DNA of 64,000 bases, taken from positions 13,976,436 to 14,040,435 of the forward strand of contig CM034410.1 of assembly GCA_019925095.2 (NCBI GenBank), written 5' to 3'. Made by a program: the position numbers and the translations under genes. Shown piece after piece: positions 40,931 to 52,964 of the stretch; the stretch's first letter is position 1; each line of letters begins with the position of its first letter. Origin of the DNA: Dendrolimus kikuchii (lineage: Eukaryota > Arthropoda > Insecta > Lepidoptera > Lasiocampidae). The notes beneath the pieces were generated by a model. It searched no databases, had not been told where the DNA came from, and worked only from the letters and a program-made list of their open reading frames with translations.

Positions 40931-41303
40931 TATGTATATATATGAAAATGAATCATAGAAATGTATGTACGCGCATAACTTGAGAACGACTATCCTGATT
41001 TTGTTTTTGTGTGTTTGAGTGGGTTCCGGGATGGTTTAGATTCACAATTGGAACCGGTAGGTGGCGCAGAGATCGGGTTCTAGAATCCTCCTAATCACCT
41101 GGACCGATTTTGGTGATTTTGTTTTTGTGTGGGTTCCCGGATACACTACACTTAGATTCGCAATTAGAACCGGTAGGTGGCGCTGAGATCGGGTTCTAGA
41201 ATCCTCCTAATCACCTGGACCGATTTTGATGATTTTGTTTTTGTGTCATGAAACAAAGTCTTTTAGGAATTCAGAAAATATAGCGGTCGTCGGGTCAGCT
41301 AAT
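40931..41303 (+). mobile_element. Non-autonomous Helitron with internal duplication
   Basis: Plus strand: tctatatatgtatatatatgaaaatgaatc at the 5' end and cgtcgggtcagctaa at the 3' end. Inside, a unit of about 110 bp (gattttg...accggtaggtggcgc-gagatcgggttctagaatcctcctaatcacctggaccg) is present twice in tandem. Confidence 0.65.
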
Positions 41304-41365
41304 AACCTATAAGTGTGCGAAATTTCATACTCCTCCACCCGCGCAATTTTTGTAAAAAGGAGGCA

Positions 41366-41716
41366 TACATACATATATAAATGCACACCAGTTCCCTTGC
41401 GGGGTAGGCACGAACAACAGAGCGCCATTTAGGCCCATTCTTACACACCTCACTTGCTTCTTTGACATTCATAACTCTTGTCATGCACGCTCGTCTGTTC
41501 TTAATGCTCCTGACATCACCCTCTGCTAGTACACGATCAATTTGATCATGGAAGGTGTGTCGTGGCCTTCCACGACTTCTGCATCCATCCACTTTTGCAT
41601 TGTATATCTGTTTAGTCATTCTTTTCACATGCCCGAACCACCGGAGCATTCCTTTCCTTACCTTCATCCCGACACTTTCTTTCAGACCAACTCTCTTTCT
41701 TACTTCGGTATTACTT
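41366..41716 (-). mobile_element. RTE-like LINE, copy 6 (5'-truncated)
   Basis: Minus-strand copy with a short deletion removing 'MHDER' codons; tail partly degraded to catacatacatatataaatg. Flanking duplication not identified. Confidence 0.8.
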
Positions 41717-43426
41717 TTACGTATTGCTTCGGTTTTTGCTTTACGTATTAATATATAGATAAAAAACCGTTCATATAGTCCTTGACTAAGCCAAGGGAAA
41801 TAGCAGAGCTATTAAATATAAAAAAATATCATTACAAGGATCTCATCTTCTATTTGACTAAAGAACAATAACACAAGTAGCTTAAACCTCTCACCATAAA
41901 TCTTACGGCAAGAATAAAACCCAATTCGCCGTCGTAAATCAATGTACAAACACAAAGGCATAGCGTAACTCCCAAACCTCGTTATCGATATCCGAAAGTC
42001 CCGAAAAGTTGCCGAAAGTCTCCAGAGTCCCAAAGTTCACTCTACAAAAAGTACCGGAAAATACTTCACAATACGAACTTAACAAAGGTCGTTAGTCGTG
42101 TTCTGTTTTAACTTTTTTTTTTACGTATTTTTGGAGAGTTTTTGGCGGGAACTGAAAGGAGACGCTGTGCTGTGCAGTATTATTTTCTAAAAATGTGTAA
42201 AATTACTCTAAAATAAACAATAGTTGTAGGATATTGATAGTTTTTGAGTAGTAATTATGTGTTTTGTGAGAAATGTGAACTGTATAGTCGAATGTGACCT
42301 TTTGAGTTGTCACAAGAACTCCGTTGAATGGCACTAGCTGATTACCTACAGTTCAGCTGTGCTACACATAGACTTAAGAAAATGAAGAAACTATATTGTA
42401 AACTAAGATCTGGCTTAAAGGCCTAGCTGCCAAGCCATAAACTTAAATAAATAAACGTATTTTTGTGAAAGAATGAATTTTTACGCTTGAAACTACTTCA
42501 ATTTTAAAATATGTATAACTTGAAAGCTTTTAGAAGCCTATTTTTTGGGCAGAACTTAAAAAGTAGTTTTGCTATAGTATTTTATTTTTAAACCAGACTT
42601 TTCCTCGCGTGAAAACCCCTAAGCATGTTACTTACACAAATACTAAATTAGTTTTTGATATATATATGAACCTTTTTATATATGTCAGACCTAAAACTTT
42701 ACTGTTTTTTGTTCAATTTACTACAATAACAAAGAAACTAAGTCCATACAGCCTAAACAGCTGCCAAGCAAAACATAGAGACGAGTCGAAGCCAACCAGA
42801 TTTGGAGTAATACAATGAATGACTTGTTTCCTATGACAACGTATTTGTTAGTGAATTGGAAAACGCGATTGCAGCGCCATCTACTTAAAATGATATCATT
42901 TATCGGCATAAAATGTATCCAAAGTGTTAACTCGGGTTATAAGCCAGCACTATGTCGAGTTTCATTCATATACTCTACCCTCCATACTCTTGAAGTCGTT
43001 TTCTTTCTCGCTAGCAATTTTTAATTTATTGCCTAAAGCAGGCAAACAGACAAACGTTGTACGTAATTTAAAGTGGTAATAAATAAGTACTTAACTTAAC
43101 TATTAATCAAAATAAAACTAAGCAACTATTTCAGTTACAACAATTTTCGCTTTGAAAAGAAATTAAGTTATTATATTATTTATTCTCAACACGTTTAATT
43201 ACACCAATAAACTTGGTTCTTTAAGCTTCACAATGAAACTTTACGATTCGCAACATTATATTGAGCTCACGGCAATTGTTCGACGGTTCTTTTATACTAT
43301 TGTGACACTCAAAGACTTTTAAGGTCTGACATTAAATTATAATCGCTTCTAAAAGACTTGCCTGAAGGTCAGCCTCCTCTTTCTTTCCTAACTGAATAGA
43401 TGACTTCATATAAGTCGATTCGAAGC
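41717..43426. other. Long stretch without recognised genes
   Basis: AT-rich with many short frames. Near 42400-42470 a 'ctggcttaaaggcctagctgccaagcc...aataaataaa' segment looks like a LINE 3' tail. I find no exon that I would defend. Confidence 0.4.
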
Positions 43427-43554
43427 GAACAAAAGGTCGAAAGCACCATACATTCATTGGCGTTTACGCGTTCTTTTCAAACATATACTGATGTCTCTTT
43501 AAATTAACTAGCGACTAAAATTTATTTACGCTTATTTTTTTTATTCGAGCATAT

Positions 43555-44010
43555 TGTTACCACCGACAAAGACCGATTCACACCTGCAGTTTATTATCTT
43601 CCCGCATTTAGATTTCATTTGTTTACTTATTTATTAGCATACGGCCCATGGTCCTATTGTACTCGTTTATGGCCGTTTGCAGGCATGATTAGCCAGGTGT
43701 GCGGATTACGATTTCTAGATTAAGTCGACGATACGGGCGGGCACACTTATATTTGTGAAGTTATAAAACGACGACAGGATGGAGAGAGGAGGCAGTCTAG
43801 CGAGAACCTCAGTCAAAGCGATAACACAAGCGAGGCAAGACGTGTGTACATTTACTGACGAACTTTGCGCGTGCTATTGAATTGTGCATTACATTTGGAC
43901 TTATGGCCTCCCGTTATATTTGTACCTGTGTTATACGTGTTTGTATAATTCTAATAAATTCTATAGTAATTCCAACGACATTTTTTAATTCGAGTCCCGA
44001 ACTCGTAACA
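43555..44010 (+). mobile_element. Solo LTR (family R), copy C
   Basis: tgttac...gtaaca with 4-bp flanks atat on both sides (43551-43554 and 44011-44014). TATA-like and aataaa words in the same relative places as copy A. Confidence 0.78.
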
Positions 44011-44205
44011 ATATATTATTATTGTATTACTATCTCTTACGCTCGGCGGCTGTCCACACGTATAAGAGGAAATAGCAATTCATAACCCGATCGGACACCG
44101 GCTTTTGTTTCAAAATATGCGGTAAGATTTCAAAATTGAAAATACAAATTGTAATAAAATAGAAGTGTAAGTTAATATTTTCTTAAGTTTTCGCGACTTG
44201 TATAC

Positions 44206-44948
44206 ATAATAAAACTACGTTTTAACGGTTTTAAGCGCGGTAATTTTATTTGATTTTGGTTTTTCCGACGTTTCGGCCACTTTTCAGTGGCCGTGATCAC
44301 GGAAGACAAAGATGTCAAGTGTCAACGAGTATTGTTAAAGTTTTATTTAGCCTACCGCCAACTTATTAATTTTAATTATTTAATATTAATTTTGTTTATG
44401 GTTATTATTTAATCTATGAGAGCCTAATCTAATTTACTACCGCTTCGCAACATGTTATGGCTTGAAGAGAAGAAGCGGCGCAAGAAACTCTTCAGCAAAC
44501 ATGCCTAGCTCTAATAATTTTATATAATATTAAAATGGGTGGAAGGAAAAATAAAAGTAATTATCAGTCAAGTTGGTTTGTGTTCCGTTGTACGCAGAAA
44601 GAGCTCACAGTGTCTTGAGGTCTGGCAGCTGGTTTTTGCTGGGTTTGGGTCTTAATAGTTTTGATAATTGGATCCCAAATAGGTAGTACTTGCCAACCAT
44701 CTTCTCTATTGAAATTTGGGTGTTTTTTGATTTCAATAGCCTCACGCATCATTCTAGGTATGAAACGATTCTCTTTCGCGAGGATTTGTGGGTTATCGAA
44801 TCTGATGTAGTGGTTGGGTTTATTCAGCGTGTGTTCACTGATCGCAGACTTCGTAGACCTTGTGTGTTTCATGTCAGCAATGTGTTCTTTTACTCGTGTT
44901 TTTATGCTCCTCTTTGTTTGCCCAATGTGTAAGTTATTAACGTATGGC
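44206..44948 (-). mobile_element. Penelope-like element 3' part with GIY-YIG endonuclease
   Basis: Minus frame (44948 to 44564) reads HIGQTKRSIKTRVKEHIADMK, then IRFDNPQILAKE, FIPRMMREAIEIKKHP and NFNREDGW: the GIY-YIG endonuclease domain of Penelope-like retroelements (DNA nicking for integration). It is followed by a 3' region (44500-44210) containing the accgcttcgcaac word, then gtgatcacggccactgaaaagtggcc-gaaacgtcgg and ending aaaacgtagttttatt. The reverse transcriptase is missing; the coding part is cut at 44949 by a small inverted-repeat element. Confidence 0.8.
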
Positions 44949-45145
44949 CTGAGTGCTCGCTCTATTCGAGCGTGCAGCGGGGCGGAGCGTGCAACGTTCG
45001 TGTCAAACAAACACGCGGCCGGCTGGCGCAGCGGCTCCAACGGGCTTGTTTGCGTTCAGCGACGCGTCGCGTATAGGAACGCTCGGTTAGGGCGTGGACT
45101 GAGACCATAGATAAACTAATTTAAATGTATCGAGCGTGCACTCAG
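44949..45145. mobile_element. GC-rich MITE-like element, 197 bp
   Basis: Ends ctgagtgctcgctc and (inverted) ctgagtgcacgctc, 13 of 14 matching. Much richer in GC than its surroundings. Target duplication not clear. Confidence 0.5.
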
Positions 45146-45317
45146 TCGTACGCTCTATTGCCCGCGGTTGTCCCGCCGGATCCTTTGCCACTCAGGCCGT
45201 ATACTTAATTTCTACAACAGCAGTGTAGTCAGCGATTACCTCTCGCGGTATGTTTTTTTAACCGGCTTACTCAAGCCGAATTTCCACCAGGCGCCAATGA
45301 TAGAAGGATATTTTTTT

Positions 45318-45425
45318 GACGTGGTAGAGCCTTGCCGAATCGTTATCTCGATTCCAGCTCTTAGGGCCGGCTAGACCAGTATGATAGCACCCACTCACAG
45401 AATACCATGAAGCAGTTAACCTTGA
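45318..45425. repeat. Family M repeat, copy 2
   Basis: gacgtggtagagccttgccgaa...cagctcttagggccggctag, related to 33050-33200. Flanking 45146-45317 and 45426-45860 hold no recognised feature. Confidence 0.5.
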
Positions 45426-45861
45426 AGTAATCGTAGTTCTTACGACGAGTGAAAGATTCGATTGCCCACGTCCACTTCTCCTTATCTCTTCTCTATCCTA
45501 TTTCCTACATCTTATTCTTTTCCCTTGACAGCCTGTGGTTGAGCACGTTAAGCCTTTACCGGCCTAGATCACTGCAATACAACCCTTCCCCAGGAGCGCC
45601 GTAAGCGAGAAGCCAAACGTAGGGGTGTCACAGATGTAGTACCTATGGTCTAGTTCCTGTGATACCCCATAAAAGCGCATATGAGATGGGAGCAGTTTAG
45701 GTTTAGTGAGTAGTTTGACAGCCGACAATCCCCCGTCCGTGGGCTACGGCCGACCAAGAGTCCCACACATCCATCATCCGTGTAAAGCCTTCCCCCAGGC
45801 CCGAGGATAGTGTTCTAAAAAAATGCTTTAGACTCTGCTCTCAGTAAGCCTGATATACCGT

Positions 45862-46105
45862 ACTCCTAAGCGATTTTCTGTATGAAGAGGTTGCCCCGTA
45901 TAGGGTAGAAGAGCGAGATGGAATGCTTATCCGTCTCAAAGGAAGATCTTCCAGTGAGGCTACAGTTGTTCCTCGCAGGCCTAGGCCCATCGCCATCTGT
46001 TGCGGTTGAAAATTTGTATATATTCTTTGTATGTTTCGGGAAACGTTTGTGACATCAATTAATGCACAGCGGCATCTATTGGCTTGTAAATGTCCCACTA
46101 CATTT
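45862..46105 (-). repeat. Family L LINE-tail fragment
   Basis: Matches the central part of 2325-2690 (ctcgcaggcctaggcccatc..., cgggaaacgtttgtgacatcaatt...) without either end. Bases 46106-46610 show nothing recognised. Confidence 0.6.
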
Positions 46106-46610
46106 GGATTGAGAAGGCAGCGTTCCGGTTTAGGTTAGTAGTTCCCTCAAAAATCCTCTTTATTCTTCTGACAAAGATTATTAAAAATCCGAGGTTAATT
46201 CAAGTCAAGTAATAACAGAAATCTTTGTTGTGGGAAATAAATTACAATAGTTATTTCTGCTGTATTTAGATATGCAAGACTGTGTAAATAAAACAATACG
46301 AGTTACATAGGTTTGTATTATAATAACAGGCGCAGTAAGAGTGACACAGCCGAGTCAGCTTTTAAATGTAGCCATCAAAAACATTTTACTAAACCAACAA
46401 ACCCGAGTCCTTTAAGCCCGTAACCGTAGGGGCCTAATCCAGAGAGGAAGGGGTAGCGATAAAGGACAATAGACGTAAGAATAACATTGTAGCTCGAAAA
46501 CACGTGTAACCCGACGACTTGCGTAGTGTTGCCAGCTTTAGGTTTAAAGAAATTTAGAGTTTTATCGGAATTTTCTATATTCTACTTGCTTTCTCTTTGT
46601 AGCTGTTTTG

Positions 46611-46838
46611 ACGGCCTCTGTGGTTGAGCGGGCTAAGCCTTTGCCCTCCGATCTCACTTACAATGTAGAGGCTTCGGGTTAGATTCCTGGCAAGGTAAAT
46701 TTCGTAAACGAACTTTCAGTTTTTTTACCATGGTCTGGGTGTCTGGGACCGGCCCCAAAGTGTTCCGTTGTATATTACCCATAACACAAGCGCATCTTGC
46801 TTAACTTGGTTATATACAATGTGTATGTTCGTCTGGTT
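46611..46838 (+). repeat. tRNA-derived SINE (family T)
   Basis: Plus-strand copy; A-box-like tggttgagcgggc and B-box-like gggttagattcctgg (one key base changed). It forms an inverted pair with the next copy. Confidence 0.75.
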
Positions 46839-47017
46839 CTATTTTAAAACTTGGCATGAATAAAGAAACATTATTAAAGAGATAGCATATCGTAAATCCA
46901 GATGAAATGTATTTTATGTAATTTTAAGGTCATATTCATTCCTCTTGTTTAAGGAATATTAAACATATTTACAGTAATATAAATAAATAATAAGCAAACA
47001 AACACTCATTTTGTAAT

Positions 47018-47158
47018 TCGATCCCAGACATTGAGATCATAGTGAATAACAGAAATTTCGTTTACGAAATTTACTTTGCCAGGATCCGAACCCGGTGTCT
47101 CTGCGTTCCAGTAAGCTACGCCGACATTAACTCAGCTGATTCAACTACAGAGGCCGTC
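47018..47158 (-). repeat. tRNA-derived SINE (family T), partial
   Basis: Head half only, minus strand, 180 bp from the previous copy. The two share the variant aaatttcgtaaacgaa not found in the copies at 1871 and 51268. Confidence 0.7.
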
Positions 47159-47397
47159 ATTTAATATTAGTATATTTGTGCATTCTTGTTTAAAAGCTGG
47201 CAACACCAATAGATAATATCGAAGATATTTACGATGTTATTGTTCAAACTGTACCGCCATAGCCTGAAGATTATGAACCTTACTTTAGTAATTTTAGGTT
47301 GATTTTCATTCAGCAATTTGTAGGGTAATTGGTGATTTCAGTAACATATTTCAACAGTCTGTTCCCACTATATTTTGGTAGGATTTTTTTTTTATTT

Positions 47398-47704
47398 TTT
47401 TATTGCAGGAGATCAGCAGGCAGGCAGACGGCCCACTTGATGGAAAGCGGTTACCATCGCCTATGGACATTTGCAACACCAAAGACGCTACAAATGCGCT
47501 GCTGCTCTCTTAAGGGAGACTGGATCCTAGTCACTAATGCCGGAACACAACTCAAGGTTGTTATGGCGACATACTTTAGACCAGGGGTGGTAGCCATCCA
47601 GTCGGGCAAATGCCCTACCACCTGGCTGTGGGTTGTTTTGTCGCCTCTTACGACAGGCCGCCCGGCCGCAGGAAATTGTATTCTTTCTCCGTTCCTGCAC
47701 GGAC
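47398..47704 (-). repeat. Family A repeat, near full length
   Basis: Minus-strand copy with a long T-run at the left. aggatt occurs at both edges (about 47380 and 47707) and is a weak candidate duplication. Confidence 0.85.
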
Positions 47705-47834
47705 GAGGATTATCTTATTATGTAATTTCTAATTTAAGTTCATGAAAGCAGTAATAGTTAGGGTAGGATAACTACTATACGCCCTGCCAGGGACGTGGGG
47801 TTGTTCGAGCTTCCGCTTTTTCTGTAGCCTGTTC

Positions 47835-48320
47835 AGTGTAAGCCATGGCAGGCGTCGGCTGAAGAGACCTCATCCATAGTCCCGGCAAAGCGCAAAGCAC
47901 CCCCCGGCGATAGAATGGGGAGCGTGGAATAACTGCGCTCACTCATCCAGCGGCCTTAAGTGCAGGAGAAACCTCCCCTAGGTCCCCGTGTTCCTTACAG
48001 TCGCCTATAGCCAACGCCGCGGGAAGTGGATATCGTCTGCTCCACATAAGCCATGACAAGCGCCTGCTAAAGAGCCCTCATCCATAGTCACAGCAAGGCG
48101 CAAAGAATCTCCCCAGTGCAGGCGAACTCTCTCTTAGATCCCCGTGTTCCTTACAGTCGCCTACAGCCAAGACCGCGGGAGGCGGATATCACCCAGCATA
48201 AGCCATGACAAGCGCCTACTAAAGAGGCCTCATCTATAGTCACAGCAAGGCGCAAAGCACCTCCCGGCAATAGAATGGGGAGCGTGGAAAAACTCCGCTT
48301 CCTCATCCAACACCCTCAAG
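47835..48320 (+). repeat. Tandem repeat ahead of a LINE, three units
   Basis: Units start at taagccatg (about 47839, 48048, 48197), with shared words ctcatc-atagtc-c-gcaa-gcgcaaag, ggcgatagaatggggagcgtgg and cccgtgttccttacagtcgcct. Spacing is about 209 and 149 bp; the second unit lacks the middle. GC-rich compared with surroundings. Confidence 0.7.
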
Positions 48321-48329
48321 TGCAGATGA

Positions 48330-48890
48330 AACCTCGCCCACGGCCGTTTGCTCACCGTACTGGAGGTCATCCAGGCCAACCAAACGCAGGAGTCTTCCTC
48401 TTTTCTCTTTCCCGTAGCCTTCACGTATGGCAAAGGAAGAATTACCGGGAGGTTTCAGTCAGTATCCTCTGCTTGAAGACGAAAGTCTTCGAGCAGTGCC
48501 TCCTGTCCGTCATGACTTATGGTGTCGCGACGTGGACATTGACAATGGTGGGGTTCTCAAATTGAAGGTCGCTCAGCGGGATATGAAGCGAGCTATGTTG
48601 GGAGTATCTCTTATTGACAAAATCACAAATGAGGATATCCGTAAAAGAACCAAGGTTACCGATATAGCTCGCTAAATAAACAAGCTGAAGTGGCAGTGAG
48701 CTGTCGCAGGACTGATGGCCAATGGAGCCGACCAGTCTTGGATGTAATGTAGGATGCCCTCCAGTCCGATGGAAATGCGCAAGGTCGCCAGCGGGGGCTA
48801 GATGAGAACAGCGGAGGATCGGGATAGGTGGCCCAGACTTGGGGAGACCTACGTCCAGCACAACAACGGTTGGCTGACTATGACGAGTGA
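48330..48890 (+). mobile_element. LINE C-terminal relic (RTE-like, second lineage)
   Basis: Frames contain LKTKVFEQCLLSVMTYG-ATWTL, then LKVAQRDMKRAMLGVSL-DKI, NEDIRKRTKVTDIA, with stops and shifts. This is a different RTE-like lineage from the TATG-tailed family. Further bases to about 48890 match its degraded C-terminal end. Confidence 0.65.
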
Positions 48891-49404
48891 TTTGATCCTC
48901 TGCATGAATGCCAACATCAGAGGACTATCATGTTCACTGGCTATTACGTTCAGAATGCTGTGAGCAGGAATAAGCTATGACCTTAAAGACGCACCTATAA
49001 TATGTAATATGCTTTCTGAGCCTGAAAATGGAAATTCCCACGATAAAGTTCTGGTATGACATAAAATTACAGATTTCACTAAACAAAACTTTTCCGAACA
49101 ACACTCAACTTTTCCGATCCCAGCTCGAGCCGCGTTTGAGGGAACAATGGAAAACGGAAATAGGAAAATGAATGGTGTTAATTCATTGGAGTTTTCCGCA
49201 CATACAATGAGGCCATGATATTAGCCAGTTTTTCTCAAAGTGGGCGATAATATCCCCTTGTGGACGCTATCGGTCTTATTCATACTGAGTTAGAGTAAGT
49301 TTGTAGGCTTGTTTAAGAACCTTAAATACCGTAAAGTCTACACGCTAATGGCAAGGGGCCCATGAAGTGGGTTCAGTGTTTAATGTCTGATCTGTTTTCC
49401 TAAT

Positions 49405-49650
49405 ATCCTATACTAATATTAGTAAGGTAAAGCTGAAGAGTTTGTTTGTCTGATTGAACGGGCTAATCTCAAGAACCACTACTGGTCTTATTTGAAAAAT
49501 TCGTTCAGTGTTAGATAGCCCATTTATCGAGGAAGGCTATATATTATCACACTAAGACCAATAGGAGCGGAGCACCAATGAAGAATGTATCAAAATCGGG
49601 TGCTTTTAAAAACAAATGCCACGCGGACGACGTCGCGGGCATAGCTAGTT
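49405..49650 (+). mobile_element. Helitron-like element
   Basis: Ends gcggacgacgtcgcgggcatagctag followed by t; inside has gaacgggctaatctcaagaacc and tttgaaaaattcgttc. Left edge uncertain. Bases 48891-49404 hold nothing recognised. Confidence 0.5.
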
Positions 49651-49924
49651 TTATTATAAAATCAAAACCTATTTAATTAAAATAATAATTATTTTGTTTT
49701 TTTGTAATTCAAAAGTATTATCCACTTTTAAAAGAAATAAATGTTAACCTAGTTTTATTATATTCTACCTATAATCACTTTCAACTATAAGTAGAATACA
49801 AAGCCTAGGTCTTCTGTCATAGGTAAGTTACCCAGAAGTTAGATATATCTATCTATCTATAGAAAACTCCTTATAGTTCACCACATACACATAAACAATT
49901 TACAGTAAGTAATCCCATCAAACA

Positions 49925-49985
49925 GTAAAAGCAGGAACAATGAGTGGCCTTATCGTTTTAGAGCGATCTCTTCCAGCTAACTCCG
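49925..49985 (-). repeat. Family L fragment
   Basis: gagtggccttatcg-tttagagcgatctcttccagctaac only. The stretch 49986-50590 contains no recognised feature. Confidence 0.45.
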
Positions 49986-50606
49986 GCTATAGCTTTTAAA
50001 ACCGTAAAGGTTGGCTACTTAACTCGTTGGATCCTCGGCTGATCCGTTGTCGGAAGTGGTTGTTAAATATGATAAAGTAATAATTTTGAGGGCCCTTGAA
50101 AATAATTTAATTTCAAGGTGGGTAGTCGAAGTAAATTTGAGAACCTGTGATGCCTGACGACTGCTGAAAATAATGCATGTTACGTTCAGTCCAAGGCTTA
50201 AAATACCGTTAAAAATGTAGTATCTTTATTTATACTAATTTCAGATAACTCAAAAAAATTAATAGCGTTATAAAACTTAGCATTATTTCTAGCCATTTTA
50301 TCAGTAAAAAAATATAACGTTAATATTATTTTTATCGGTAATTTTACCGTTATAACTATGTTTTGTTACCATCGTCGCTCTCTTTCACTCGCAAAGATTG
50401 TCAAACAGCACAGTGCTAAGAGCGCGCGTAATATTTACCGCCTTATAATAATCTCGTTAAGAAACGATTAGGCGTCTCTTAAGTAAGAGAATCAGAATTA
50501 GACCCTAATCAATGAATATCTTTTTTTTTTCACTTACAAACATGTATTACCTGTTGTTTACCAAAGAGGAGCACAGATAAACGAAATTTGAATGATTAAC
50601 GTAGGT

Positions 50607-50940
50607 ACATACATACATAACTTCACGCCAGTTCCCTTGCGTGTCATTTAGGCACATTTAACAACAGAGTGTCATTTAGGCTTATTCTTACACACCTCAC
50701 TTGCTTCTTTCACATTCATAACTCTTGTCATGCACGCTCGTCTGTTCTTAAGACTCCTGACATCACTTTCTGCTAGTACACGATCAATTTGATCATGGAA
50801 GGTGTGTCGTGGCCTTCCACGACTTCTGCATCCATCCACTTTTGCATTGTAATATCTGTTTAGTCATTCTTTCATCATGCATTCTTTCCACATGCCCGAA
50901 CCACCGGAGCATTCCTTTCCTTATCTTCACCCCGACACTC
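50607..50940 (-). mobile_element. RTE-like LINE, copy 7 (5'-truncated)
   Basis: Minus-strand copy with an internal rearrangement near 50640-50670 (gtcatttaggc present twice). aacgtaggt occurs at 50598-50606 and 50950-50958; nine extra bases (taggtaccc) stand between LINE end and the right duplication. Confidence 0.8.
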
Positions 50941-51267
50941 TAGGTACCCAACGTAGGTGGTACCCAAAATATTCGACTAAACAGGAGTTTATGGGTAAGA
51001 TTTTCACTAATCAGTTGCTGAGCAGTTTCTTAAAATCTAACAAACGATTATAAGTAAGCATGCAGTCATAATAAAGCCAATTCTTAAAAACGGCAACGTC
51101 GCTTGAAATAACGCCAAAATTACCGTTACGTATGACGTTATATTAAAACGTTAAAATCATAAAAGTTGCCAAGTAACGGTAAAAAAATATACCGGTATGG
51201 CAGTATTTTTTTCGAAAATACCGGTAATTGCCTATATTTTTAAAGGTAATATATATAATATAATATA

Positions 51268-51502
51268 TAATAATAGGCAGACAAACACACACATTGTATA
51301 TCCCCAAATTAAGCAAGTTACGCTTGTGTTATGTGTAATATACAACGGACTACTCTGGGGCCGATCCCAGACACCCAGACCATAGTAAATAACGGAGAAA
51401 ATACGTTTCCGAAATTTACTATACCAGGAATCGAACCCGGAACCTCTGCGTTGCAGTGAGGTACGCCGGCAAAGGCTTAGCCCACTCAACCACAGAGGCC
51501 GT
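51268..51502 (-). repeat. tRNA-derived SINE (family T)
   Basis: Near full length, minus strand; A-box and B-box words both well kept (gggttcgattcctgg). Confidence 0.78.
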
Positions 51503-51744
51503 AATAAAAGGTAATTGATAACGTTGTCAAGCCCTGGTTCATTTCTTTATATGTCCTTACTTTGCGTTATAAACCGACATTGTCTCTTCCTTAATAATTA
51601 TAAAACTATAATAAAACTGGGGCAAGTGCGTGATACTACAAACTAAGAAGGGATCCGTAGAGATGCTAAACGTTCATTATTTTCATATTTTAGCTAAGGT
51701 ACTATATATCTAGATGAATGTATAACGTTCGTTTACAAATATAA

Positions 51745-52660
51745 TAAAATTATCGGAATCAAGATTCAATATTCCAACATATCGGAACCGGAAGCAAATG
51801 CTTCATAATATCCTTAAAACAAAACATGTAGAAATGTAATTTGGTATTCCATCTACATTGACGGATGGGCGACCTTTCGTTGGGCCATCGTACACTTGCC
51901 AATATTTTAGACCCTTTTTTCTATTTGAAACTCTTTTTTCTTCTTAGGGCTCCGAGACTTGTATAAATTGTAATATATCATGCCATATGCATAGAAATTT
52001 CTAAACCAAATATACCATTGATGGGCCAATTCAATAAGAATATCATAACCGATATTGGACTAGCAATTGAAAACGACTGTTCCGATATTTCGGATCCGGA
52101 AACAAAGCGTATCATAATACCGTTAAAACAAAGCATACAGAAATGTTATTTGATATACCATCTACGTAGACAGATGGGCGGCCTTTCATTGGCCCATCGT
52201 ACACTTGTTAATATTGATGACCCTCTTTTCCTTGTTATTTGAGTCCCTTTGTTCTTTTTAGGTCCCGTGTTACATTAAACGTAAATTTCAAAGCTAAATG
52301 TACTATCGATTGGCTAATGAAATAAAAATATCAGACCTGGTATCAGAAGTGCAATTGAAAATGCATATTCCGATATAATTATCGGATCCTTATACAATGC
52401 GTATCACAATATCGTTAAAACAAAGTCAGCAGAAATGTGGTTTGGTATTCTGTTTACGTAGACGGAAGGCGACCTTCGTACCATCCACACTGGCCAATTT
52501 TATTGACCCGCTCTTTCTTGTTATTTCAGCACCTGTGTTCTTTTTAGAGCTCCGAAACTTGTATAATTGGGATGTACTGTGTCATAAGCAAATAAATTTC
52601 TATACAAGATCTACCATTGATAGCCTGTTGTATCACGTTTCGTCCACCATTTTATTGATG
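51745..52660 (+). repeat. Degenerate tandem repeat, about 300-bp units (1-3)
   Basis: Three units are aligned by the core ttccgatat-tcgga-ccggaa-caaa-gc (about 51775, 52079, 52369), followed each time by aaaac(a)aa...cagaaatgt, then tagac-gatgggcg-cct and a 'ttcttttta-g' segment. Periods are about 305 and 292 bp. Unit 4 is at 53390. Confidence 0.7.
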
Positions 52661-52964
52661 TATAATTTTGTATTAATGTTAATACATGAACGTGATGCTA
52701 TGTAAATACAGGTAGATGATATCGCTGTTAGAGCTGCCAATAAGATGATCAAAAATGTCCAATCTCATAAACGTGTAAATATAACTCTTAATGTTGATAA
52801 GAATACTGGTGTGCACATCACGTGAACAGTAAGGTTTAAGTCTAAGTATATTAAGAAGAATGAAGAAATTAATATACTGCTGAAAGTACAACAACTCGTC
52901 GTCTTGTTTTGTACTCCCCTTTCGGACGATTTATCCATGAGCTCTCGCCAGTGGTGCGTCACCC

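Noticed and set aside
46611..46838. Possible functional tRNA gene (A- and B-box-like words).
   Set aside because: The cloverleaf cannot be completed, the B box is mutated, and several dispersed copies with tails exist, so it is a tRNA-derived SINE.
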